Part shown: one piece after another, positions 34,300-42,913 of the stretch
How the letters are laid out: each line of letters begins with the position of its first letter
How positions within the stretch are numbered: the first letter of the stretch is position 1
DNA from: CAYNSB01 sp964399625
GTDB lineage: Bacteria; Planctomycetota; Phycisphaerae; Phycisphaerales; UBA1924
Direction: 5' to 3'
Assembly (NCBI GenBank): GCA_964399625.1
Contig: CAYNSB010000004.1
Span: 32,132 to 96,131, forward strand
DNA length: 64,000 nt
The notes under the pieces: model-generated
What the model was told of the DNA's origin: nothing
What the model saw: only the letters and a program-made list of their open reading frames with translations
Databases searched by the model: none
Translations under genes and position numbers: made by a program

Positions 34300-35057
34300 T
34301 GCCCAGATCCGCGTCCATCTCCAAACCGACCAAGGCTCGCCTGCCCAAGCGGTGGTACGCGCGAGAGGCCCGGACCATCGCGCGCGAATTGCTCGGCTGC
34401 GTGCTCGTGCGGGTCCTCGAAGATGGCACGCGTCTCTCGGGCCGGATCGTGGAGACCGAGGCCTATCTGGGCGTGCGCGATGCCGCGAGCCACGCCTACC
34501 GAGGACGCCGCACCGCACGCAACGAGTCGATGTACGCCCGCGGCGGCACCGCGTATGTCTACTTCACATACGGCATGCACTGGTGCTTCAACGTCGTCGT
34601 GGGCGAGGCGGACGACCCTCAGGCGGTCCTTGTCCGCGCGCTCGAACCGATCGAGGGCATCACCGCGATGTGCGCGCGTAGATTCGGAGCAAATGCTTCG
34701 AAATGCGCCGAAGGTTCGGAAACGGTTCGTACCTCAAGAATCATGACGACCTTGTGCTCAGGCCCGGCCCGCCTTTGCCAGGCCTTTGAGATTGACCGTG
34801 CTTTCAACGGCATCGACCTGACCCAGGATGCTCGCCTTTGGATCGAACGTGATGTGGCCTTTGTCGATCGTCAAGTGCAGACTGGGCCGAGAGTTGGCGT
34901 GGCATACGCGGGCGCGTGGGCACTCCGCCGCCTCCGGTACTGGGTCGCACGCAACCCCCACGTCAGCCCCGCCCGGGCATCCGGCCCCCCTGTCAAAGCG
35001 GGCAACCTCCAGAAAGTGGGCCAAAAGATCGGGCTGCCCCGCCGAACGAGAGGTTGA
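34299..35057 (+). CDS. alkyladenine (3-methyladenine) DNA glycosylase, AAG/MPG family
   Basis: This 252-residue protein shows the AAG fold signatures: AREARTIARELLGCVLVRVL, GRIVETEAYLGVRDAASHAY with the catalytic Glu, and YVYFTYGMHWCFNVVVGEAD with the intercalating Tyr region. PARLCQAFEID follows near the C terminus. It removes alkylated purines in base excision repair. The start ATG at 34299 shares a base with the stop of the zinc-ribbon gene, and the first homologous residues begin about 20 codons later. The C-terminal tail is basic. Coupling to membrane-stress-like genes is unusual. Confidence 0.9.
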   Translation: MPRSASISKPTKARLPKRWYAREARTIARELLGCVLVRVLEDGTRLSGRIVETEAYLGVRDAASHAYRGRRTARNESMYARGGTAYVYFTYGMHWCFNVVVGEADDPQAVLVRALEPIEGITAMCARRFGANASKCAEGSETVRTSRIMTTLCSGPARLCQAFEIDRAFNGIDLTQDARLWIERDVAFVDRQVQTGPRVGVAYAGAWALRRLRYWVARNPHVSPARASGPPVKAGNLQKVGQKIGLPRRTRG

Positions 35058-35137
35058 GGCGAACACCGAGGGAACCGCGCACATTCGTGGGCGTTACAGG
35101 CAAGTGGTGAGAACATCCGATCCACAACGGCATCGAA

Positions 35138-35143
35138 TACCGT
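35138..35143 (+). promoter_or_regulatory. candidate -10 element (35170-35589 gene)
   Basis: TACCGT lies 26 nt before the GTG start at 35170. The short leader contains AAGGAG at 35156-35161, eight nt from the start, a clear Shine-Dalgarno site. Confidence 0.45.
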
Positions 35144-35169
35144 AGTGGACTGCGGAAGGAGATGTTGCG

Positions 35170-35589
35170 GTGGGCGATCAGATCCAATTCCAGGGCGGCG
35201 GGGTTGATTGGAAGGCCGTCCGCGAGAAGGCGGGCCCATACCCGCCCGAGGCGTACCTGTTCGTGCGCGAGGGGCTGGCGCACACCGTCGAGCTGATCCA
35301 CGGCGAGCACGCCGGAGCCGAGGGGGAAGCGACGCAGCCCACCCAGGCGCAGCACGTGAACGGCCAGCAGTTGTGCATGGGGCTGCGCGACTTCGCCATC
35401 CGCCGGTACGGGCAGCTCGCTCGCACGGTCCTGGGCCGCTGGGGCATCCGCCGGACGGACGATTTCGGCAAGATCGTCTTCGCGATGATCGACCTTGGAC
35501 TGATGCGCAAGAGCGACGAGGACTCGCTGGACGACTTCCGCGAGGTGTATGACTTCGACGAGGCGTTCAACCCGGCCGAGTCGAACTAG
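35170..35589 (+). CDS. Minf_1886-like conserved hypothetical protein
   Basis: This 139-residue protein resembles the Minf_1886 family of small conserved bacterial proteins of unknown function. Features are YPPEAYLFVREGLAHTVE, QHVNGQQLCMGLRDFAIRRY, LGRWGIRRTDDFGKIVFAMI and a YDFDEAF tail. The GTG at 35170 is preceded by AAGGAG at good spacing, and the residues right after the start are family-like. It is followed by a strong hairpin (35619-35646), so it is probably transcribed alone. Confidence 0.72.
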   Translation: MGDQIQFQGGGVDWKAVREKAGPYPPEAYLFVREGLAHTVELIHGEHAGAEGEATQPTQAQHVNGQQLCMGLRDFAIRRYGQLARTVLGRWGIRRTDDFGKIVFAMIDLGLMRKSDEDSLDDFREVYDFDEAFNPAESN

Positions 35590-35601
35590 GCCGGTCAGAT
35601 T

Positions 35602-35631
35602 CACCACGGAGCACCACGGAGAGCCACGGAG
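35602..35631 (+). repeat. three tandem 10-nt CACCACGGAG-type repeats
   Basis: Two exact copies of CACCACGGAG (35602-35611, 35612-35621) are followed by a third, AGCCACGGAG (35622-35631). The last copy forms the left arm of the hairpin at 35619-35646. Similar short CACGGAG tracts occur between genes in several environmental bacteria; this is from memory. Confidence 0.7.
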
Positions 35632-35646
35632 TATGCCGTGGCTCTC
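35619..35646 (+). terminator. perfect 11-bp hairpin after the 35170-35589 gene
   Basis: GAGAGCCACGG (35619-35629) pairs with CCGTGGCTCTC (35636-35646) around a 6-nt loop. It lies 30 nt after a stop codon and 89 nt before the next start. Only a short GTTGCTTT follows, so it is either a weak intrinsic terminator or a structured repeat element. Confidence 0.5.
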
Positions 35647-35722
35647 GTTGCTTTGCGGGGCTTAGCCCCTTCGCACCGCTCCGCGGCCGTTCGTGGCGAA
35701 CGCGCCGGCCCGGGCAAGCCGT

Positions 35723-35728
35723 TACCCT
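35723..35728 (+). promoter_or_regulatory. start-proximal -10 hexamer (AI-2E permease)
   Basis: TACCCT ends 6 nt before the ATG at 35735, predicting a leaderless transcript and favouring ATG over an upstream GTG at 35693. Confidence 0.45.
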
Positions 35729-35734
35729 TTGCGC

Positions 35735-37048
35735 ATGCCGGACTCCAAACCCGATTGGCGCACGCTGCATCTGTGGCAGATCCAGCCCCTCCGCGACACG
35801 CTGGTGATCCTGATCGCCCTGGGGCTCGTGTGGCTTGGGCACACGCTGTCGCTCGTGACGGTGCCGATGCTCCTGGCGCTCCTGCTCGCTTACCTCGTCG
35901 AGCCCCTTGTGCGATGGGCGACGCGGCCCCGAAGATCAGGCTCGCGCCCGATCGTCTCACGCCACGGCGTCGCGGCGCTGCTGATCCTCGGTTCGATACT
36001 CCTTGTCGCGGTGCCGATCACCTTCGGCGTCGGCTTTGCCGCGGTGCAGGGCACGAACGCCGCGGTGAACATCGCGGACAACGCGCGATCGCTCAAGGCC
36101 GCGCTGGAAACTCCAGAGGACACGAGCAAGCGCGACGCCCTTCGCGGCTCGTGGCGCTGGGTGTACGACCGTGTGACGGCGTCCCTCGAGCCCTCGGTCG
36201 CAGCGCCCAGCGACGACACGCCCGAGCACCGCACCCTGCGCGAGCGCGTGGCGAACACCCTCGAAGGACGGCGCGAGGTCAAGCGCATCGTGACCTACGT
36301 CACGTCGTGGCTCTCCAGCAACGCCGAGAACCTCGGCAAGAGCGCGCTGGGCGCGGGAACGCAGGCGGTGGGCGTCGCGGCGCGGGGGTTCACCACCCTG
36401 GGCACGCTCCTCTTCTCCGCGTTCCTCACCGCGTTCTTCTTCTTTTTCTTCTGCACCGGGTACGGCCGGCTGCAGCGGTTCTGGGAGAGCCTGATCCCCG
36501 AGCGCAAGCGCGGGCGCGTCGTCGAGCTCCTGTCCCGCATGGACCGTGTCATCGCGGGCTTCATCCGCGGACGCCTGACGATCTGCGCGATCCTCATCTG
36601 CGTGTACACGAGCGGGTACGCGATCCTGGGCGTGCCCGCGTGGACGGTCGTCGGGCCCGCCGTCGGGCTGCTCACGCTCATCCCCTACGCCGCGGGCACG
36701 GCCGCGCCCATCGCGATGCTGCTGCTCTGGTTCAACGCGGACGGCACGGGCCTCGCCAGCCGTTGGTGGTGGATCATCGGCGGCCCGCTCGTCGTGCTCT
36801 CGATCGTGCAGTTGCTGGACGACTACGTGCTCACACCCAAGATCCAGGGCAACGCGACGGGAATGGACACGCCGAGCATCCTGTTTGCTTCGATCGCGGG
36901 AGGGATTCTCGGCGGGATCTACGGGCTGCTGCTGGCGATCCCCGTCGCGGCGTGCCTGAAGATCCTGCTGCAGGAGTTGTTCTGGCCGCGCTTCAAGGCT
37001 TGGGCCGAGGGCAAGGAGCGCGACATCCTGCCCATCTCCGAAGACTAG
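35735..37048 (+). CDS. AI-2E family transporter (UPF0118 permease)
   Basis: This 437-residue membrane protein has the AI-2E/UPF0118 layout: two N-terminal membrane helices with VPMLLALLLAYLVEPLV, a long loop, a phenylalanine-rich segment (AFFFFFFCTG), then GFIRGRLTICAILICV, GLLTLIPYAAGTAAPIAMLL, QLLDDYVLTPKIQGNATGM and GGILGGIYGLLLAIPVAACL. The P-x-I-x-G-N pattern is family-typical. Members range from autoinducer exporters to Na+/H+ antiporters, so the substrate is open. It stands upstream of an MFS gene 36 nt away. Confidence 0.85.
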   Translation: MPDSKPDWRTLHLWQIQPLRDTLVILIALGLVWLGHTLSLVTVPMLLALLLAYLVEPLVRWATRPRRSGSRPIVSRHGVAALLILGSILLVAVPITFGVGFAAVQGTNAAVNIADNARSLKAALETPEDTSKRDALRGSWRWVYDRVTASLEPSVAAPSDDTPEHRTLRERVANTLEGRREVKRIVTYVTSWLSSNAENLGKSALGAGTQAVGVAARGFTTLGTLLFSAFLTAFFFFFFCTGYGRLQRFWESLIPERKRGRVVELLSRMDRVIAGFIRGRLTICAILICVYTSGYAILGVPAWTVVGPAVGLLTLIPYAAGTAAPIAMLLLWFNADGTGLASRWWWIIGGPLVVLSIVQLLDDYVLTPKIQGNATGMDTPSILFASIAGGILGGIYGLLLAIPVAACLKILLQELFWPRFKAWAEGKERDILPISED

Positions 37049-37084
37049 ACTGCCCGCCGCGCGTCGATGCCGGAGTAGAGCCGA

Positions 37085-38431
37085 GTGACCCCTCCACCAC
37101 CGCCCCCGTCTCCCCTCGCGCCCGAGGGAGATGAGATCGAGACTGCGCGCGAGGCGACGCCAGCGGAGGCCACGATCCCATCCCCGGGTGCGCACGACCC
37201 GTACGCGGCGCTCCGCGATCCCAACTACCGCGCGTTCGCGCTCGGGTTCGCGTGCTCGAGCACGGGTCTGCAGATGATGGGCACGGCTCTGGCGTGGGAC
37301 GTGTACGACAAGACGCACGACGCGCTCCACCTCGGGTACATCGGGCTCGCGCGCGCCCTGCCCGTGCTGCTGCTGGCCCTGCCCGCCGGGCACATCATCG
37401 ATCTTGTCAACCGCAAGCTCGTGCTCATGCTCACGCAGTTCGCATTCGCGTGCTGCGCGCTGGCGCTCGCGTTCTCATCCCGCGAGGGCTGGCCGATCTG
37501 GGTCATGTACACGCTCATCTCGCTGAGCGGGTGCGCGCGCGTGTTCAACGGGCCCTCGCGGGCGACGCTGCTGCCGCTGCTGGTGCCGCGCGGCGTCTTC
37601 CACAACGCGGTGACGTGGAACTCGGGCGTGTTCCAGTTCTCGGCCGTCGCCGGCCCGTTGCTGGCCGGGTTCATGATCTCCTGGAGCCAGGCGGCTTGGC
37701 CGGTGTACTTCATGACCGCGATGGGCTGCTTTGTGTTCGCGCTCAGCTCGCTCGCGCTGCGCCCCCGCCCCTCGGAGCGGCGCGAGGGCGCACGCTTCAC
37801 GCTCGCGTCGATGCTCGATGGCGCTCGCCACCTGTACCGCGAGAAGACGATCCTCGGCGCGATCACGCTCGACCTGTTCGCGGTCCTCCTCGGGGGTGCG
37901 ACGGCGCTCATGCCCGTCTACGCCAAGGACATCCTGCACGTGGGCGCCACGGGGCTGGGAGTGCTGCGGGCGGCCCCCTTCGTTGGGGCGCTGCTCATGA
38001 GCCTGGTGCTCGCCCATCGCCCGCCCTTCGCTCGCGCCGGGCGAGCGCTCCTGCTGAGCGTCGCGGGCTTTGGCGTCTGCACGATCGCCTTCGGAGTCTC
38101 CACGAACTTCTGGCTGTCGCTGGCGATGCTGCTGACGCTGGGCGCGCTGGACAACATCTCCGTCGTCGTGCGCCACGTGCTCGTGCAGGTGCGCACGCCC
38201 GACCACCTGCGCGGGCGGGTGAGCTCGGTCAACAGTGTTTTCATCGAGAGCAGCAACGAGCTGGGCGCGTTCGAGTCCGGAGCGGTGGCCAGGCTCTTTG
38301 GCCCCGTGGCCAGCGTTGTGTCGGGCGGCGTGGGCACGATCCTCGTGGTCCTTGGGATCGCGTGGGTCTGGCCGCAGCTCCGCCAGCTCGGACGCCTCGA
38401 CGAGCACGCGGGCGAACCCGCGCCCAAGTAG
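37085..38431 (+). CDS. MFS transporter (EntS-like exporter)
   Basis: This 448-residue major facilitator has a Pro-rich cytoplasmic N terminus and about twelve membrane segments. NYRAFALGFACSSTGLQMMG, ALAWDVYDKTHDALHLGYIG and LPAGHIIDLVNRKLVLM (the loop 2-3 motif, GHxxDxxNRK) place it in the EntS/DHA3-like exporter branch. VLVQVRTPDHLRGRVSSVN is a typical late motif. The GTG at 37085 gives VTPPPPPPSP; the homologous part starts at DPYAALRDPNYR near residue 38. The substrate is unknown. Its stop is 1 nt from the convergent ccsA stop. Confidence 0.85.
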   Translation: MTPPPPPPSPLAPEGDEIETAREATPAEATIPSPGAHDPYAALRDPNYRAFALGFACSSTGLQMMGTALAWDVYDKTHDALHLGYIGLARALPVLLLALPAGHIIDLVNRKLVLMLTQFAFACCALALAFSSREGWPIWVMYTLISLSGCARVFNGPSRATLLPLLVPRGVFHNAVTWNSGVFQFSAVAGPLLAGFMISWSQAAWPVYFMTAMGCFVFALSSLALRPRPSERREGARFTLASMLDGARHLYREKTILGAITLDLFAVLLGGATALMPVYAKDILHVGATGLGVLRAAPFVGALLMSLVLAHRPPFARAGRALLLSVAGFGVCTIAFGVSTNFWLSLAMLLTLGALDNISVVVRHVLVQVRTPDHLRGRVSSVNSVFIESSNELGAFESGAVARLFGPVASVVSGGVGTILVVLGIAWVWPQLRQLGRLDEHAGEPAPK

Positions 38432-38432
38432 A

Positions 38433-40319
38433 TTACGCGTACGCGTGCAGCCCCGGCAGCAGAAGGTTCACGCCGAAATAGCACCACACCATCACGACGA
38501 ACCCCGCCACGCTCAGCCACGCCGTGACGAGGCCCTTGTTCTTCACGCCCGTGAAGCGCGTGTGGATCGCGATGAGATAGACGATCCAGGTGATGAGCGC
38601 CCAGGTCTCCTTGGGGTCGAAGGCCCACCAGCGGCCCCAGGAGTGATCCGCCCACCACGCGCCCAGCAGGATGCCCACGCCCAGCGCCCAGAAGGCGAGC
38701 TGCAGCACCGTCATCTGCGCCTTGTCGAGGTCCGCGAGGGTCCGCTGCGTGCCGGCGGGGGCGCCCTCCTCGAGGTTCAGCGCGTTGCCCGCGAGCACCG
38801 CCGCACCCCCGCTCATCCCCACCACCGCCTGCCCCGCGCGCGCCCCGGCGAGCGTGCCCCGCAGCCGCGCGGCGTAGTACGTCCCCAGGTAGAACAGGCT
38901 GCAGATCATGCCCAGCGTGATCAACCCATAGCTGCTCAGCACCGTCGTCACGTGGTACTTGAGCAGGATGCTCGTGTTCAGGATCGCCGCCTCTCGCTCG
39001 ATCGTCTTGCCGGGGATCGCCGTCTGCGTCGCGGTGATCAGCACAAGGAACCCAACCCCCGCGGCCGCCGCGCCAAAGAGCCACTGACGCCGGGCGAGCA
39101 TGATGCCCATGCCCACGATCGCGCCGAACAGGCTCAGCCCCGTCATGCTCTCGAATTGGTTCTGGATCGCGAAACGCTCGGCGATGACGCAGCGCGACGC
39201 GAACCCGAAGGCGTGCAGCGCGACAGCCAATCCCAGCGTCGCGATGCCCGCGCCCACGAGCCATCTGCGCCCTGTGCCGAAGGCAAGGATGAGGCTGACC
39301 AGCGCCAGGAAGTACATCCAGTAGCCATACTCGAAGGCGTGCGCTCGGTTGTACGAGTGCTCGAGCGAGAGGCGGAATGACGTCGGACGCACGCCCGCCA
39401 GCGAACCCACCTCGCGGGCCATCGCATCGACGGCGTTCTTGACGCCCGCGGCGTCCCGCGCGCGCCACGCGGCGCCCAGCGCGAGCATCGATCGGCGCAC
39501 CGCGGACTCCGCGGGCAGCGAGGACACGTGCGCATAGGGCAGGTCCGCGCTGGCGGGCGGCACGAGCAGAAGGTTCGCCACGCCCTGCTGCGCCAGCCCG
39601 AGCGACGTGCCCACCTGCTGGAGGCCCCGCTGGTAGTTCGAGTCGGTGTCGTACTTGTCGCGGATGGGCTCATAGAAGCGGGCCGCGGCCATGAGCGGGA
39701 TGCGCTGGAGCATCCGCATCCGCTCGCGCTGCTTCTCGTCCCCCGGGTACGCCGCCTCAAGGTACTTGTCGCGCAGGGGCAGGTAGTCCACGTAGATCAA
39801 GGGCTTGGTTCCGTAGTACACCGGATCGATCATCAGATCGAGCCACGTGAACATCGGATCGAACGAGAGCTTGCGGGGCGCCGCACCTTGCTCGCCCGCG
39901 ACATACTCGAAGTAGTCGCGCCTCCCCGCGATCTTGAGGATCGATTCCCGCGCGAGCGTGTCGAGAATCTTGACGCGCCCGTCGTGGAGCACCGGAACGC
40001 CCTCGAGCGGCTTGAGCGCGCCCGAGGCGCGGACGGCCTGCGCGAACGCGTGCTTGGCGATCGCGTCATCCTCACCGCTCGCTCGCCCGCCCTGCCCCAC
40101 GCGCACGGCCTCGCCAAAGGGGTTGGCCATGGACCCCATGCCGCTGGAGATCGCCTCGGCCACGGGATGGGCGTTGCCCGCGGGCGCGTTCTGCGCGCGC
40201 GCCTCGCCGGCGCACACGCCCACCGTCAAGAGCAGGAGCACGACCACGACGCGCCGCGCCCAGACGCCGCCGTTGAACACCACCCATCCCTCCGCCCCGC
40301 GCGACGTGGTCGCGTTCAT
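38433..40319 (-). CDS. ccsA: cytochrome c biogenesis protein CcsA-like (system II)
   Basis: This 628-residue protein has a signal-like N terminus (WARRVVVVLLLLTVGVCAG, cleavage near ARAQ), a large periplasmic part, and a C-terminal multi-helix CcsA/ResC domain. The haem-handling WWD-type motif is DHSWGRWWAFDPKETWALI near residue 560, with VGILLGAWWA just before it. The usual WxWDPKE is AFDPKE here. It ends AIHTRF...KNKGLVTAWLSVAGF. System II proteins carry haem across the membrane and ligate it to apocytochrome c. The ATG at 40319 overlaps the stop of the ResB gene (ATGA). Confidence 0.88.
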   Translation of the reverse strand: MNATTSRGAEGWVVFNGGVWARRVVVVLLLLTVGVCAGEARAQNAPAGNAHPVAEAISSGMGSMANPFGEAVRVGQGGRASGEDDAIAKHAFAQAVRASGALKPLEGVPVLHDGRVKILDTLARESILKIAGRRDYFEYVAGEQGAAPRKLSFDPMFTWLDLMIDPVYYGTKPLIYVDYLPLRDKYLEAAYPGDEKQRERMRMLQRIPLMAAARFYEPIRDKYDTDSNYQRGLQQVGTSLGLAQQGVANLLLVPPASADLPYAHVSSLPAESAVRRSMLALGAAWRARDAAGVKNAVDAMAREVGSLAGVRPTSFRLSLEHSYNRAHAFEYGYWMYFLALVSLILAFGTGRRWLVGAGIATLGLAVALHAFGFASRCVIAERFAIQNQFESMTGLSLFGAIVGMGIMLARRQWLFGAAAAGVGFLVLITATQTAIPGKTIEREAAILNTSILLKYHVTTVLSSYGLITLGMICSLFYLGTYYAARLRGTLAGARAGQAVVGMSGGAAVLAGNALNLEEGAPAGTQRTLADLDKAQMTVLQLAFWALGVGILLGAWWADHSWGRWWAFDPKETWALITWIVYLIAIHTRFTGVKNKGLVTAWLSVAGFVVMVWCYFGVNLLLPGLHAYA

Positions 40320-42901
40320 GATGCCGCTCCTGCCAATTCGGGCTCGCGCTCTCGCGCGGCCAGCATGGACTGCAGACGCCGCTTCTTCCGCTTCATCAGC
40401 CAGGGCTTCAGGTAGAACGCCCACGGGATGCCCACGCTCATCATCACGCCCCCCAGCGCGATGATGTGGATCCCCGGGTTGTTTCCAACGCCCAGGATGG
40501 TGAACCGTGCGAACGCCCGGGGCAACTGCCCGGCGCCGGCCATCTGCTGCGTTTGGTTCCACCCTTCCGCGTCCCACCCCGCCTGGCTGAACTTGAACTG
40601 GTTCGGGTCGACGCGCGAGATCAGCGTGCGTGCGGCGTTGGAGAGCCAAGAGCGATCGTCGCTCCACATGAACGGCGCCTGCAGCGGCGCGTTGAGCTGC
40701 GTCACGTGCTCGTAGGGCTCGAAGGTCCCCGCGTTGGTGGGCGTCACGCGGATCACGCTGCGATAGTCCCGCGGCTGGTTCGTGTGCTCGTACGACACCA
40801 TCTGAAAGTCCGTGAGCTGGATCACGAATCCCGGGAGTTCGTACGCGAGACGACCGAACGCGAGCTCGAGCGATCGACCGCCGGGCAGGTCGATCCGTGT
40901 CTGCTCGCTCATGTCCAGCCCCATGTACTTCGAGTAGCGAACCCAGACAACGCGCCGGTAGTTGTCGCGGGCGACGACCTCGACCGCGAGCATCGACCGA
41001 TCGTGCGTGCCCACGAACTCGGGCGAGCGACGCTCCTCAGGCACAACCCTCGGGACGCCAATCGGTTCGGCGTGCGCCCACGCGCCCAGCAGGCGCAGGC
41101 GAAGCCCGGGGATGAGGTCCGCCGAGCCATCGGCGTTGAAATGGTCGATGGTGCGCGCCGCTCCGCCGGGCGTGCGCACGATCGCGCGCGTGCGCTGCGC
41201 GAGGCCCGCGAGCGTGCTGGCGCCCGGCGCCTCGCGCGGGCGCTCGTCGAGGTACACCTGGATCTTGGAGGCATCGATGTACGACACGCGGATCGCCGGG
41301 TCCGCGTCGCGACGCTTGGGCATGCCCCGATCGTTCTTCTCTTCGAGCAGGTCCTGCGAGATCTCCGGGAAGCGGTGGTACACCCAGCGGTCGAAGCTCG
41401 CTCCCGTCGGCGGCGTGATCCGCACGACCGCGAGGCTACTCTGCGCGTTGCGATAGCCCGGCGTCACCAGCGGGAACGGCGGCTGCTCGGCGTGCTGCGT
41501 CACCTTCAACGAGTACCCGGACTCTCCGAGCCGCACGTCCTCGTTGAGCCTCGCGGGGTCGAAGACGATGACGCCGGAGTAGGCGGGTCGATCGGACGTC
41601 GCGGGCACCTCAACGATGATCGCGTGCTGCGCGCCGGCGGGGAGGTTCGCCTGCAGGTCCTTCCATCGCCGCTGGTCCATTCCCGCTGCGAACTCGATGC
41701 CGAAGGCCTCCGTCTCCGCGAGGCGGTCCTTTGCCTCGCGAGGCATGAAGAAGAACGAGAATCCGAGCTTTTTCTCCGCCGTCTTCCCGTTCTCGTCGAC
41801 CGCCGATTCGAGCCGCGCGAACCGCACGGGGTTCGCGCCACCCTTCGAGCCGTCCGTGGGGGCTGTGCCCTCGATCCAGTCCTGCCCCGCCTCCGCGTAG
41901 GACGCATATCCCACGATGCGCAGGCGCACATCGTCATCCAGCGTGGACCGCACGCCCGCCAGCGGCTCGACGGGCAGGCTGAGCGTGCGTCCGCCATCGC
42001 TCGACGCGTCCGCGCGACCGATCTCGCCCAGCACGGTCCGCTCGCCCGCGGCGCGAAGGCCATAGTCGTTGTACCGCGGGGGCTGGATGCGCCGCTGCTC
42101 CCATTGCGGAGCATGCGCGCCGCCCCGCTGGCGGATCCACAGGGCCGTCGCGGTGTTGTCGTAGAACATGCCCACGGGCTGCCCGGGGCCCGGCTTGCCC
42201 TGCGCATCGGGCTGCCCCGCCAGAAGGATCGTGTCGCCCTCCTTCTTGAGCCCGCTGTAGTACGCGCTGCCCAGCGCGATTACGACGATGCCCGAGTGGA
42301 CCATGAGCACGCCGATGCGCTCGAACGTGAACTCGATCCGCCGCACCGTCGCCACGATCATGTTCGAGACGAACAGCAGCAGCACGGTCCGCAGGGGCCA
42401 CCAGGAGTAGAACTCCAGCTCGGACATCTCCATGCCCGGCAATCGCCGGAGCGTCGTCGCGCGGTATCGATGGCAGAAGTCCGCGAAGAAGCGCACGCCC
42501 TTGCCCGTCGCCGGGTCGTACTGCAGGCGCGGCCAGACCGCCAGGTACCACACCTCCCACGCCACGACGATCAACGCGGCGCCGCCCAGGAGCGTGATCG
42601 CGAAGCGAACGTTCCGCCCGCGCCGCTCAGACGGCCTCCAGACGAACCGAACGACGGCCAGCGGCACAAACACTGCCACAACGACCGCGAGCAGCGTCAG
42701 CCCGTAGAACGCGACCGTGGGCAGCAACGCGACGATCCCGGCTGGGATGCTCGCCAGCGCCCCATACACCCCCACCAGCACCAGAAGTGCGATCCCGAAC
42801 CACACCGAACTGAACAGGCGCAGCAGGAACTTGGCGGGCCAGGCCCAGCGCGGGATGTGCTCGTCATCCCATTGCTTGCTGCGGATCCACTTGGCGTTCA
42901 T
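40316..42901 (-). CDS. resB: ResB-like cytochrome c biogenesis protein
   Basis: This 861-residue protein has N-terminal membrane helices (FGIALLVLVGVYGALASIPA and others), a WEVWYLAVWPRLQYDP region, EFTFERIGVLMVHSGIVVIA, a large external domain, and a C-terminal helix (GIHIIALGGVMMSVGIPWAF) before a basic tail. This is the ResB/Ccs1 design, enlarged compared with the Bacillus protein. ResB binds apocytochrome c and partners CcsA, which is encoded next and overlaps it. The start ATG at 42901 is 12 nt from the stop of the upstream amidohydrolase gene. Confidence 0.85.
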   Translation of the reverse strand: MNAKWIRSKQWDDEHIPRWAWPAKFLLRLFSSVWFGIALLVLVGVYGALASIPAGIVALLPTVAFYGLTLLAVVVAVFVPLAVVRFVWRPSERRGRNVRFAITLLGGAALIVVAWEVWYLAVWPRLQYDPATGKGVRFFADFCHRYRATTLRRLPGMEMSELEFYSWWPLRTVLLLFVSNMIVATVRRIEFTFERIGVLMVHSGIVVIALGSAYYSGLKKEGDTILLAGQPDAQGKPGPGQPVGMFYDNTATALWIRQRGGAHAPQWEQRRIQPPRYNDYGLRAAGERTVLGEIGRADASSDGGRTLSLPVEPLAGVRSTLDDDVRLRIVGYASYAEAGQDWIEGTAPTDGSKGGANPVRFARLESAVDENGKTAEKKLGFSFFFMPREAKDRLAETEAFGIEFAAGMDQRRWKDLQANLPAGAQHAIIVEVPATSDRPAYSGVIVFDPARLNEDVRLGESGYSLKVTQHAEQPPFPLVTPGYRNAQSSLAVVRITPPTGASFDRWVYHRFPEISQDLLEEKNDRGMPKRRDADPAIRVSYIDASKIQVYLDERPREAPGASTLAGLAQRTRAIVRTPGGAARTIDHFNADGSADLIPGLRLRLLGAWAHAEPIGVPRVVPEERRSPEFVGTHDRSMLAVEVVARDNYRRVVWVRYSKYMGLDMSEQTRIDLPGGRSLELAFGRLAYELPGFVIQLTDFQMVSYEHTNQPRDYRSVIRVTPTNAGTFEPYEHVTQLNAPLQAPFMWSDDRSWLSNAARTLISRVDPNQFKFSQAGWDAEGWNQTQQMAGAGQLPRAFARFTILGVGNNPGIHIIALGGVMMSVGIPWAFYLKPWLMKRKKRRLQSMLAAREREPELAGAAS

Positions 42902-42913
42902 GGGGTTCCGTCA

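Noticed and set aside
35602..35631. Short direct repeats as a possible CRISPR remnant
   Set aside because: Units are 10 nt, abut without spacers, and no cas genes are nearby.
36436..36460. Run of six Phe codons in the AI-2E permease as a sequencing artefact
   Set aside because: The frame stays intact on both sides and the segment sits in a membrane helix that is Phe-rich in the family.
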